A stretch of 64,000 bases of DNA, taken from contig CM034133.1 of assembly GCA_019914995.1 (NCBI GenBank), forward strand, positions 6,076,001-6,140,000, written 5' to 3'. A program made the position numbers and the translations under genes. The notes beneath the pieces are model-generated. The model was given only the letters and a program-made list of their open reading frames with translations, was not told the origin of the DNA and ran no database searches. Below are positions 1-10,359 of the stretch, one piece after another (the stretch's first letter is position 1; each line of letters opens with the position of its first letter). Source of the stretch: Acanthochlamys bracteata (Eukaryota > Streptophyta > Magnoliopsida > Pandanales > Velloziaceae).

Positions 1-870
1 TACATGCCAAAACCGACTGCAAAACTATGAAAGTATGCATGCATAAATTTAAGGATGAAAACGAATGTCTGAAAAAGGAAATACTTGTTTTAAAAAATGC
101 CTTAGAAGACAAAACTAATGCTATAAAAGCCACACTCCATGCAGATTATGATCATATTAACTCTAAACTATGTGCACTGCATATTGAAAATAAACGCTTG
201 ATTCAAATGAACGAAAAGCTTCATGTCAAACTAAGTGAATGTAAGACTGGAGAACTGACCAGATGCACAGAAAGCTCAAGCATACACATGATAAAGAAAA
301 TTACTGAGCTTGAGGAGTTGAATGAGGCATTAAGTCGAGAGGTGGATAGGCTGTCATATCCCACCATTCCAGATCTTAAACCATTCATGTCTGATTATAC
401 CAACATGCACGTAAAAGAAACTAAGCTGATGGAAGAAAATCAAAGACTGCTTCAAGAAAACAAAACTCTGCAGAGTAAGAACCTTGATCTAAAAGCATCA
501 CTGGCAAGATTTGTAAATAGAAAGGATAGATTAGATGCCATACTGGGAGCTCAACGCAGCCCATACAGAAAGGAAGGAATAGGATTCATTCCAGCATCAA
601 GGTATGATCAGCCCTCCACAAGCCACTCAGGTATGGTAACAGTAAGGATGCAAAACAAAAATTTAATATCTAAAACATATATAGCAAATAGATTTTACTC
701 CACAATACCTTTTGTTAAATGTTTTCATTGTGGCAGAAAAGGGCATAATGTTAATTCTTGCTGGTATAAAAAGAACACCAACAAAATAAAAATGATATGG
801 GTTCCAAAAGGAACATATAACAGCACTAACTCTTTAGGACCCAAAGAAATTTGGGTACCTATGCACTAAA
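1..870 (+). mobile_element. Gag part of the copia element (coiled coil plus CCHC zinc knuckle)
   Basis: The N-terminal two thirds are rich in Lys, Glu, Leu and Asn with heptad-like spacing, so a coiled coil is likely. Near base 720 there is a zinc knuckle, CFHCGRKGHNVNSC (C-x2-C-x4-H-x4-C), typical of nucleocapsid. In this family Gag forms the virus-like particle and the knuckle binds the RNA genome. Another decayed copy of a related Gag coiled coil lies at about 48.5-49.0 kb in this window. Confidence 0.85.
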
Positions 871-878
871 GACTTCTT

Positions 879-3800
879 TTGCAGGAAGGAGAGGAGCTAA
901 CCAGACTGAAATATAGCAAATGGTACTTGGACAGCGGGTGCTCAAGACATATGACAGGAAATGAAAAATGTTTCAGCAGTCTACAAAAACAATTCGGGGG
1001 AAATGTAATCCTTGGAGACAACAGTAAGTGCAAAGTAATAGGCGTAGGAAAAATAGGTAATCCCTCTTCCCTATGCATAGAAAATGTTCTTCATGTTAAA
1101 GGACTAAAACATAACCTAATAAGCATAAGTCAATTATGTGATAAAGGATTTAAAGTCAATTTTGATAATCATTGCTGCTCAATTGTTAATTTGTCATCTG
1201 GAGAAGAAATATTAAACGGAAAAAGGGAAGGTAATGTTTATGTACTCTATATTGATGATCTTCCTAACAACAAAATGTGTTTAGTAGCAAGTCAGCAGGA
1301 AAGCAGCTAGCTCGCATAGACGTTTGGGACACTGCAACATCAAGATACTATCAAAACTGTCCAAATTAAAAGTAGTAAAGGGACTGCCTGAAGCCAACTA
1401 TAGCTTGGATGAACTATGTGATGCATGTGCCAAAGGAAAACAACTGAAATCATCATTCAAGCACAAGCAGGTGTTAACAACCAAGCAACCATTACAACTA
1501 CTACACATGGATTTGTTTGGACCATCAAGAACAGCAAGCTTGGGAGGTAAGTATTACTGTCTAGTAATAGTAGATGATTATTCTCGTTTCTGTTGGGTTT
1601 ACTTCTTAGCATACAAAAATGATGCCCTGAAAACATTCATATGCTTTTTCAAAAAGATTCAAAAAGAACTAAACCTAAACATCTGTGCTATTAGAAGTGA
1701 TCATGGCAAGGAATTTCAAAACTTTTATTTTGATGAATTCTGTGACTCGAATGGTTTGACACATAACTTCTCTGCTCCAAGAACTCCCCAACAAAATGGT
1801 GTAGTGGAAAGGAAAAATAGAGTGCTAGTAGAAATGGCACGAACCATGCTCATAGAACAGAACCTACCAAAATATTTTTGGGCTGAAGCTGTTAATACTG
1901 CATGTCATATCATTAACCGCGCATTCATTCGCCCCATTCTTAAAAAGACTCCATATGAGCTTCTAAAAGGAAGAACACCAAATATCGGTTACTTAAGAAC
2001 CTTTGGATGCAAATGTTTTATCCTCAACAACGGGAAAGATAATCTTGGAAAGTTTGATGCAAAAAGTGATGAAGGAATTTTTCTCGGTTACTCTTCAACA
2101 TCAAAAGCTTATAGAATTTTTAACAAATCAACCATGATTGTTGAAGAATCCATGCATGTATTATTTAATGAGTCCAACCATGGGACGAGAAGAAATCCAG
2201 AACTAGATGCAGGATCAGAAGAAGAAGAGCAGCTGTTCCCATCGACAGAAAAATAACAAATTACAGAGACCCAAACAGCTGATGAACAGCCAGCTGAAAT
2301 GACAGAGGAAGGACAGACTCCTAAAACTCTACCTGATTAGATAGAAACTCACGAACAGATCAGCAGAACTTTCAAGTACAGATCCAGTCATCCACAAGAA
2401 AATATACTAAGTGAGGTAAATGAAGGTACAAGAACCAGATCTTATTTTAAAAATAACTTCATGGAACATTCTGCATTTGTATCAAATCTAGAACCAAAAT
2501 GCATAGATGATGCATTGACAGATAGTTCATGGATCACTGCCATGCAAGAAGAATTAAATCAGTTTGAAAGAAATAATGTATGGCATCTTGTTAGAAAACC
2601 TCCAAACAAATCCATCATAGGAACTAAATGGGTGTTTGGAAATAAATTAAATGAAAATGGCATCATAACTAGAAACAAAGCTAGCTTAGTAGCTAAAGGA
2701 TATAATCAGGAAGAAGGAATAGATTTTGATGAAACTTATGCCCCTGTTGCACGTCTTGAAGCCATTAGAATACTACTTGCTTTTGCATGTCACAAAGATT
2801 TCAAACTTTTTCAAATGGATGTTAAAAGTGCATTTCTGAATGGTTTTCTGAAAGAAGAAGTCTATGTTGAACAACTTCCCGGGTTTGAAAATACAAGCTT
2901 TCCAAATCATGTTTACAAATTGAACAAAGCTCTTTATGGTCTAAAACAAGCTCCTAGAGCTTGGTATGAAAGGTTAAGCACCTTTCTGATTGAAAAAGGC
3001 TTCAGTCGAGGTAAGATTGACCTAACCTTATTTACCTTACACGAGGATAATGACATGTTGATTGTGCAAGTCTATGTAGATGATATAATATTTGGTGCTA
3101 CTAATGAAAGACTGTGCAGAAAATTTTCTGGCTTGGATGAAAGAGGAGTTTGAAATGAGCCTGATGGGTGAACTAAATTATTTCCGTGGTCTGCAAATTA
3201 AACAACTGAAAAATGGCATCTTCATAAGTCAAAGCACGTACATTAAAGAGTTGATCAAAAAGTTCAGCATGGAAGGAAGCAAGGAGATAAGCACTCCAAT
3301 GATTAGAAATTATATAGAGGTATGATTGGATCAGAAATTATATAGAGGTATGATTGGATCACTCCTTTATCTTACGCCTATGTGCTAGATTTCAAAGTGA
3401 TCCAAAAGAGTCTCACATGATAGCTGTAAAACGAATCATTAGATACTTAGTAGGAACTAAAGAATTAGGATTATTCTATCCAAGAGGATGTGAATTCAAT
3501 TTATATGCATATGCTGATGCTGATTTTGGTGGCTGCAAGCTTGATAGAAAGAGCACGAGTGGTTCTTGTCAGTTTTTAGGAGGTTGCCTAATCTCATGGT
3601 GCTCCAGAAAACAAGCTTCAGTAGCAATGTCAACTGCCTAAGCAGAATACATAGCTACTGGAAGTTGCTGCTCTTAGGTACTCTGGCTAAAACAACAACT
3701 TCTTGATTTTGGTTGTGATTTTAAGAATGTGCCTATATTCTGTGACAATACGAGTGCCATTAAGTTAACCAAAAATCCCATTCAACACTCACGCACAAAG

Positions 3801-3965
3801 CACATAGATTTGAGACACCATTTCATTAGAGAGCATGTTGAATGCAATAATATAGTGTTAAACTTTGTTAATTCCGAAAATCAACTAGCTGACATCTTCA
3901 CTAAACCTCTAGGACTTGACTCGTTCTCAAGAATCTGCCATGAGATAGAATTATGTATCATGTAA
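879..3965 (+). mobile_element. Pol part of the copia element: protease, integrase, RT, RNase H
   Basis: Protease is marked by WYLDSGCSRHMTG near base 920, with the catalytic D-S-G. Integrase (about 1.33-2.26 kb) shows the core around VIVDDYSRFCWVYFL, then IRSDHGKEF and the PQQNGVVERKNR block carrying the D-D-E residues. RT (about 2.46-3.2 kb) shows [19 protein letters not shown] and the catalytic YVDDIIFG. RNase H (about 3.35-3.96 kb) shows YADADFGGCKLDRKSTSG and the C-terminal FTKPLG motif. The order is Ty1/copia. It is broken by a handful of interruptions. Confidence 0.93.
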
Positions 3966-4218
3966 CTATGCTCTGTACGTACTTAGATTTCAGCATGATC
4001 ACAATCGCACAAAAGTCGACTGCAACTGTTAGAACTATAGTAAGCAGCTGACCGGTCACGTGCTGGCACATGACCCAGCTGACTCATACTAGGCTGTATG
4101 CATTATAAGTTAACCCGACTGGGCAGCTCCTCACAATTCGTCGTCTTCATTTCAAAATTTCCCTCTCCCTCTTGAATCCTAGATCTCCAACCCTAAGCCA
4201 AATTCCCAAACCTCTGCA

Positions 4219-5715
4219 ATGGCCAAGAAAAATCAGAAATCTCAGGCAAGACGCTCCAGAACTATCCACGACCACGACGAGAGATTCACCGGCAAAGATG
4301 AATTCGAAAGATACAGTCGGCAGCTAGCAATCCCAAATCTGACGCCGGCAAGCATAAACTTCGACGACTTCAACTACTTCAGGCTTGAGGTGGATGAACT
4401 TTTTGAGGCACAAGGTTGGACAGCATTCAACGAGTGGCCGGAAGAATTTTCAGAGGACTGTGTCAGAATATTCTACGCCAATCTTCATCAGACCGGGAAC
4501 TCTTCTGTTCAGACTATGGTGAACAGAATTGAAATCAGCTTAGAGGCACGATCAATGTCACTAATGCTCGACATACCCTATCGGGAGGAGATGCCGCCTA
4601 CCAGTGACTCCAAACTGAATTACCTCAAGCAGGCACTGAAATAGAGGTTGTGACAAAGCTCCAGTATGAGTCGGCCGCCCATTTACCTCTGTTGCCGAGA
4701 GCTCTCTGCCATGTCATCTCCTCGGTCAGGAAGCCGCAACATTATCACCAACTACGACGCATTCCTACTATGGAGGCTGATGAAGAAATTGCCCATAAAC
4801 CTCTGTGAGGTGATGTTGCACCATATGACAAGAGTCTACAAATCCGGCAGTAAGCACTTTCCACACCCTCATGTTATATGTAGGATATGCCGACTTAAGG
4901 CTGTGCCTATGAAAACCCTGCAAGTAAAAAAGATGATCAAGATGGATACAAAGTTCTTAAGAGGAATCACTGAAGCAGAGGAAAGGCTAACGCTCAAGCA
5001 CCCTCCAGTTGACAATGACTCTGCAAATGCCACATTGGCTCCGCTGACTCAATGCTTGACGAACATTCTCAATGCCATCCTGGAGCAGACTAAGGAAATT
5101 CAGAAGCTGAACACAACCTTTGAAGAACTTAAGGACGCTATATGTCGACCAGAGCTCCCTAAGGCCAAGTCAGCTAGAGAAGAATTCGAGACTGGACAGA
5201 ATGACACTCATAAAAATGCACAAGTTCATGGACAGAAGGATGCAGAGGAAAATGCACAGGAAGATGGGCAGGAGGATGGACAAATAAATGCAGATTACCG
5301 TGATATGGGGAGCAATGACCATTCTGCAACTCCGGATAAGGCAACCGAGCAACCAGTGCACATGGAATCACCTACGGAGTGCCCAACTGAAGGAGCTACT
5401 GAAGAACCTGATGGAGGAACTGAGCAATTATCAATCACCATCTATGAAGCCCCTCTACAGGAAGAACAAATGTCCTATGAACCCCTTATCATTGAACCCC
5501 CTATCTCTGACCCATCATCAGCTCCCTCAACCGTTCCTAGGTTTCCCCCTAAGCGCAAGAATAAAAAACGCAAAGCTCACAAACCAATCTCCAGCTCACA
5601 AGCCTTTGTTGATGAGGATGTAGAAATACTTCCTCCATCCTCTGCAGCTAAACCAAAACATCAACGTCCTAAACCTCCTGGCTGTAGAACATCATCTAGG
5701 CGAAGAAATATCTAG
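4219..5715 (+). mobile_element. Additional ORF(s) after pol, env-position protein of a Sirevirus-like element
   Basis: Between pol and the polypurine cluster lies a coding stretch unrelated to copia pol. Its first part (from 4219) is a globular segment resembling the plant domain annotated as putative plant transposon protein (Transposase_32 type), with SINFDDFNYFRLEVDELFEA near its start. Its second part (4666-5715) carries a Glu/Gln/Pro-rich middle with short GQEDGQ-like repeats, then a Pro/Ser-rich, very basic tail containing PPKRKNKKRKAH, which could be a nuclear signal. I see no clear signal peptide or membrane span, so calling it an envelope is positional only. The element is a fossil; function is unknown. 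Confidence 0.6.
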
Positions 5716-5935
5716 TTGAAAAATTTAGCTTAGGCTTAGCTTCATTACTGTTTTAGTTTGGTTGAATGTTTAGATACTTATTTTCTGTGACTGGATGTTT
5801 GCCTGTTTATTTACTTATCACTAGCTGTGCTTAAATGAATGGTTGAACGTTTCGTTATGACTGTCTGGTTATGTCTTCTGCCTAACCTGTCAAATTTTAG
5901 CTATATTACATTTTATATAAGCTTTTTGAGATGAC

Positions 5936-6178
5936 AAAAGGGGGAGAAAGAAGAATTATTGTTAAGGGGGAGAAAAATGAGGAGAAAAATTGTTACATAC
6001 AAAAATTCTAGCTCAATCTGAGGGGGAGCCATGAGCAATAACAGGTAAGTAAAATAGACGCACCAGTTGAGGGGGAGTCATGAAAAGGTATGACAAATTT
6101 TCCAAGTCAAATTGATGGTTTACAAAAACATAAATCAATAATTCTTAATTTGTTTGTCATCATCAAAAAGGGGGAGAT
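5936..6178 (+). promoter_or_regulatory. Cluster of polypurine tracts before the 3' LTR
   Basis: Five purine runs of the form AGGGGGAG(A/C/T) lie near 5939, 5965, 6020, 6070 and 6169. The last, AAAAAGGGGGAGAT, touches the LTR start and is the expected primer for plus-strand DNA synthesis. Multiple upstream copies are a published hallmark of Sireviruses; their number here is seen directly, their use is inferred. Confidence 0.8.
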
Positions 6179-7642
6179 TGTTGGAATCACAAGGATAATT
6201 TTGATGATAACAAAGAATTAAGAACTATGATTTATACAAGACTAATAATCTGAAAACAAGCTCTGCAGGATTAGACAAACAAAGATCATTTCATTTACAG
6301 CAGATAAAAACAGCCATCATACAGCCAACTGCTATACTAGTACTAACAGCATTCGGGACAGAGGATGCCACAGCCACATTACAGTCAACTGTTCGACTAC
6401 TGAAGCATAAGAAGATTTCTCTGTTTCGAAACAGACCCTTGTGTTCAACGGCAACGAAATTTTCCTTGCTTCAAAAATCACCTGGACTCACAACGGACTA
6501 AAGCATTTCAAATAGAAAATTTACAAGAGCTAAAATCATGTTCAATTTCACACAAAAAGAAAGCTCAATAATCAAGGGAAGAAAGCAGTCAAAGTCCTTG
6601 ATCAAGTCAAGCAGTCAACCTGCATTGCATTTATTATGGACATGCCAAATCAACTCATCAGCTCATCAAGTCTCAGACAGAAGCTTAGCTAAATTAAGCT
6701 TTCAACCGTTGGCAGCAAATTCAAATTTCTACAATGCATTTAATGCAACGAAGACCTTGCAGCCAAAAGAAGCTTGGAAATGGTTGATTAACCACTGGAC
6801 AGAACCGACTCCTCTCTGACGTGAAGAATCACCTATGAAACAGAGCGCCAACGGCAACTTTCCTCAACGTTTCTGCACAAGGAAGAAACTCTATAAAAAG
6901 GGACTCACAGTAACGAAGAAGAACAGGAGAGAATACAAGAAATACAGAGAGAACATACAAGAAAAACAAAGAGAAAGAGCACAAGCAAAAACAGAGATAT
7001 ACAAGAACTCTTTCTTTCTACACAAACAAGTTTTGCTGCTAATCATACCGAAGAAACCTCTCTCAGCAATCTCTCCGATCATCTCATCTGAATCACATCA
7101 CGAATACTTAACAATAATGAGATAGATCCTGTGCTCAATCTTAATTTATTTTTGTAATCCTTTTACTGACAATCGTAAAGGTGGTATTGCGGGCACTGGA
7201 AAAGGAAGCTCGGGTGGAGCTTGGTGTAAGCTCTTAGTCCTTGTAATAGAGCTAGCAAATCAGCCAGGGGGACAGGTGTGTCCAATAGGCTGTTAGGGGT
7301 TGTCTTGGCGAAGAAACCCGGTAGAGTAAGTGTGCTTGGTGAAGCACTTTGCTCTAGGTGTATTTGTAGCTTATTAAAGGTTTAGTGAAGCTTTGGCTCT
7401 GGTGATAGAGCGACCGTGGATGTAGGCAAAAGGGTTTTGCCGAACCACGTTAAATACCCTGAGCACTACTCTTTGTCACTTATGTCAGTAAACACTCTAA
7501 CTCTCTCTGTCTGCAGGTTACAGTATTGACACAGCTGGCTGTAAGCTCGCTGCTAGTAGGATAACAAACTTAACGAAAATTTTTATTGATTAACTCAATT
7601 CACCCCTCCCTTCTTAAGTTAATCTTGCAGGAATATCTAACA
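6179..7642 (+). repeat. 3' LTR of the copia element
   Basis: Begins TGTTGGAATC directly after the polypurine tract and ends GAATATCTAACA, so it has TG...CA termini with imperfect inversion. Length is about 1464 bp. A TATA-like CTATAAAAAGGG lies at about 6890, placing the promoter in the middle of the LTR. The end segment with CTCAATTCACCCCTCCCT is shared with the solo LTR ending at 51909, and the first about 55 bases are shared with that LTR's start near 49391, so both belong to one LTR family. Confidence 0.85.
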
Positions 7643-7659
7643 AAAGGCAAGAGAAAAAA

Positions 7660-9000
7660 TCATCTTCAACATGCAAAATGGTCAACACTATATTCTCTTG
7701 TAATTTATCAAGTGCAGTTACCCTAATAAGCACTTTTGAACACAAAATTCTTAAAAGAATTGCCGAGCTCTCTTATTGCACTTAATACATTCTTATATAC
7801 TACACTATATAATCCAATTGGCATAAATTTTTTTAATAAAATATAATAATCATGATTTTTCAATCCAAACATTTTATTATTTTTTGTGTTAACACATTTA
7901 GAAATACTAGCTGCGTACTCATTAGGAAATTTAATATTTGTTAAAATAGATCCCTCCTTTCTTCTGACCTTAAGACATAGTATGCATATGAGTTCACTAT
8001 CTTATTTTCTCCACGAATGAGATGAAGTTCCGGTTGTATGCCCATAACCTTCAAATCTTCTCAAGCATTGAAAGTTTTCTTTGACTTGCCTTAGATATTA
8101 ACTAAAGTTCTAAAAATACGTTTAGCAATATTTTTTGAATATGCATAACATCGAAATTGTGGCGTGTAATCAAATATCTCTAATAAGGCAATTCCCAAAG
8201 TAGACTTCATTACACCTATTCGAGTACGCATCTGGCATCTGCAACAATATATCATCTGCATGCAAATCTTTAGGCTTTTCCCCATTCTCACATATTGATT
8301 GTTGAACTTGTTACTCTTCCTTAAAGGATGATTAGAAGGTAAAAGTCGCTGATAATCTCTATAACATATCTTATTCTTTATGCTTTTGTACGAAATGTTC
8401 TTATTACAAATTGGACAAGTAAGTTTACCTCACGTGAACCATACCGAAAGATCTCTATATGTAGAAAAGTCACTTATAATCTAAATAACCGTAACATGCA
8501 AATTGAAGGTACTTTGAGAAACTACATCATATGTTTTGACCTGCTCTACCACAAATCTTTAAAATTATCTATCCGCAGTGATAAAAACACAACAAAGTCT
8601 TTACTAAGCTGATTTCAACTGGAAATTAACAATAATAGAATAAAAAAAGGCTCTTTCATGTATTTCCATGAAGGCATGTTGTATGGAGTAAGTAACACAG
8701 GCCATATGCTATATGATTTATTCATATAATTAAACGGAGTGAAGCCATCCACTGATAAACCCAACCTAATATTACTAGGGTCCTCGGTGAATGAAATCTA
8801 ATAAAAAAGCCTCAAAGCTTTACTCTCCGCCGAATGCAGTAATACATTTTCTTATAAAACATGTTTTATGCCAACGCATATCTGTTGCAGTCTTTCTTGA
8901 AATAAATAATCGTCGCACCCTCAAACTCAGTGGAAAATGACGTAATATTTTTTGAGTAATCTTCTTGTCTTTAACATCCGTATGCTTCCATCTTGATTCA
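7660..9000 (-). pseudogene. CACTA (En/Spm) TNP2-type transposase remnant
   Basis: On the minus strand, fragments of Transposase_21/TNP2 occur in the right order. From about 8970 leftward: RKTATDMRWHKTCF; then EDPSNIRLGLSVDGFTPF followed by a stretch matching the family's SYSTWPVVLIPYNLPPWM block (about 8790-8640); then CPICNKN...CYRDYQRLLPSNHPLR (about 8420-8300), equal to the family's CPxC...CHRRFLPxxHPxR; and a C-terminal piece starting FPNEYAASISKCVN with GLKNHDYYILLKK (about 7940-7700). Stops and frameshifts separate the blocks, so it is dead. No convincing CACTA terminal repeats were seen; the left end is cut by the copia LTR. Confidence 0.85.
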
Positions 9001-9039
9001 TTGCATTTTGAATATTTATATAATTCGGCTAATTCCCTT

Positions 9040-9700
9040 CTAAAGTGTATGCATTTTGATAATTTCTAGGCATCCGTCCCCTATGTACACTTGGTAGCCA
9101 AGATTATCCAACTGTCCTAAAAACAACATGTTCTTAGCTTTCAATAACACGGCGTACTCCATCAATCTAACAAACCGATCCATCCCATGCCCAAAGCAAA
9201 AATGGATCCAACTCCTACGACCTCCAAGGTCTGCCCATTTCCTCATTTGCACCATGCATTTTGCATCTTGTTCATAGCCGTGTATCCACTTCAACGGAAT
9301 GTCATGTGAAATTAAGTCGCTCCTAATTCAAACATCCATTGTGAGCTTGGGCAATCCGTTAGTAGTAAGAACTGCTTCGTCGACAAAAGCTTCACTACCC
9401 TTTGCACTCTCTTTTGAAGTGTACATGCATTCCACAAACAAAGCACCTAAGCTTTTGCTTGCCCTTCTTTTTCCTTATAGAGCCCCCCACTCCACTACAC
9501 TAGAGCCAGGCCTTCCCCTCCCATTAGAGCTAAGCCTCTTATTCTGCTAGGTTCAGGTTGTGCCGCATATAGAGCCGAAGCTTGCTGGCTCTCAGGCACA
9601 ATTTCTTTTATAGTGGTCCATCGATCTTTCTCCTCATGAATCATGTTAGCAACTTCCTCTAGGTCGAAGGGCTTTGCATACCACTTGTTCATAAGTTGCT
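9040..9700 (-). mobile_element. Second Ty1/copia fossil: nucleocapsid and protease region
   Basis: The minus strand carries a CCHC knuckle CFVCGMHVHFKREC at about 9450, preceded by a basic KKKGKQK run, then a degraded protease/pre-integrase region ending in LFLGQLDNLGYQVYIGDG, which matches the copia motif LISLGxLdxxGY. It is a different copia lineage from the element at 1-7642. Only about 650 bases are recognisable. It is heavily broken and sits next to CACTA remains. A possible LTR-like piece lies to the right (9.7-9.95 kb) but I could not define its ends. Confidence 0.6.
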
Positions 9701-10359
9701 CACGAGGTTCTCATGAACTATGGTAAGCTCTGAAGGAGAATGTCTATATGTTTAGAAGCATCTAATGTTCTTCTCTAGTAAGCCACAACACTTGTCCTGT
9801 GACCTTATCTCTGGCTAGGCCCATGTGACACATGCCATGACACTTGCCCGTGAGGACGTGCTAGGGCATGGCCAAGCCATGGGCCTATGTGTGAGACATC
9901 ATGTCCGGGTATTGTAGAGCCATATGATTGTCTCACTCTTCTTGGCATTGGATGCCTTCTCCAGCAACTTGCCTTGAGCTTAAGAGGGCTCTAAGGGACC
10001 GCAGACCCAAGGAGTTCATGCTTAGCCACTTTTTCCTCCTATAGCCGCTGTTCTCATAACTAGCTCTTTTGAAGCTCTTGGCATTACCGTTCATGTGGTT
10101 GTCGTATGCACACCAAAGTAGTTGTCAAAGTGACTTTAGTGCTACCTCCAAAATTAATTGAGGAAAATATTTGATTTATATGTTGACTCATGGTAACAAC
10201 TGCAAATTTAGTTGTAGTTTTCTACGGTCACAAAGGCATGCTGATATTCTGTTGGGCACTGAACTTTTCGTTGTCATTTTCAACAATTATGAGTTTTTTA
10301 TGTTGATCAAAAATTTAAACATAAAAGCTACGCTCGTGTAATGCGTGGTATGCTTTCAG
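9701..10359. other. No clear gene; possible decayed element sequence and GH1 upstream DNA
   Basis: The first 250 bases are less AT-rich, with GGCCATG/CATGGC-type short inversions; they may belong to the copia fossil. The rest probably held the first exons of the GH1 gene, but no exon could be aligned with confidence. Confidence 0.4.

Larger units (their letters stand above)
1..7642 (+). mobile_element. Sirevirus-like Ty1/copia LTR retrotransposon, 5' end outside window
   Basis: Fossil virus-like element read left to right: Gag with CCHC knuckle, aspartic protease, integrase, reverse transcriptase, RNase H, then a separate ORF after pol, repeated polypurine tracts and one 3' LTR. The domain order protease-integrase-RT-RNase H defines Ty1/copia. 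The extra ORF in the env position and the multiple polypurine tracts are known Sirevirus traits. The 5' LTR and primer-binding site lie before base 1. It is broken, with a few interruptions in pol, and looks fairly young because long domains still read. It abuts CACTA remains at its right end. Confidence 0.93.

Noticed and set aside
6538-7125. Open frames within the copia 3' LTR
   Set aside because: They lie wholly inside the LTR, show no family resemblance, and the Lys/Arg-rich composition follows from purine-rich LTR sequence.
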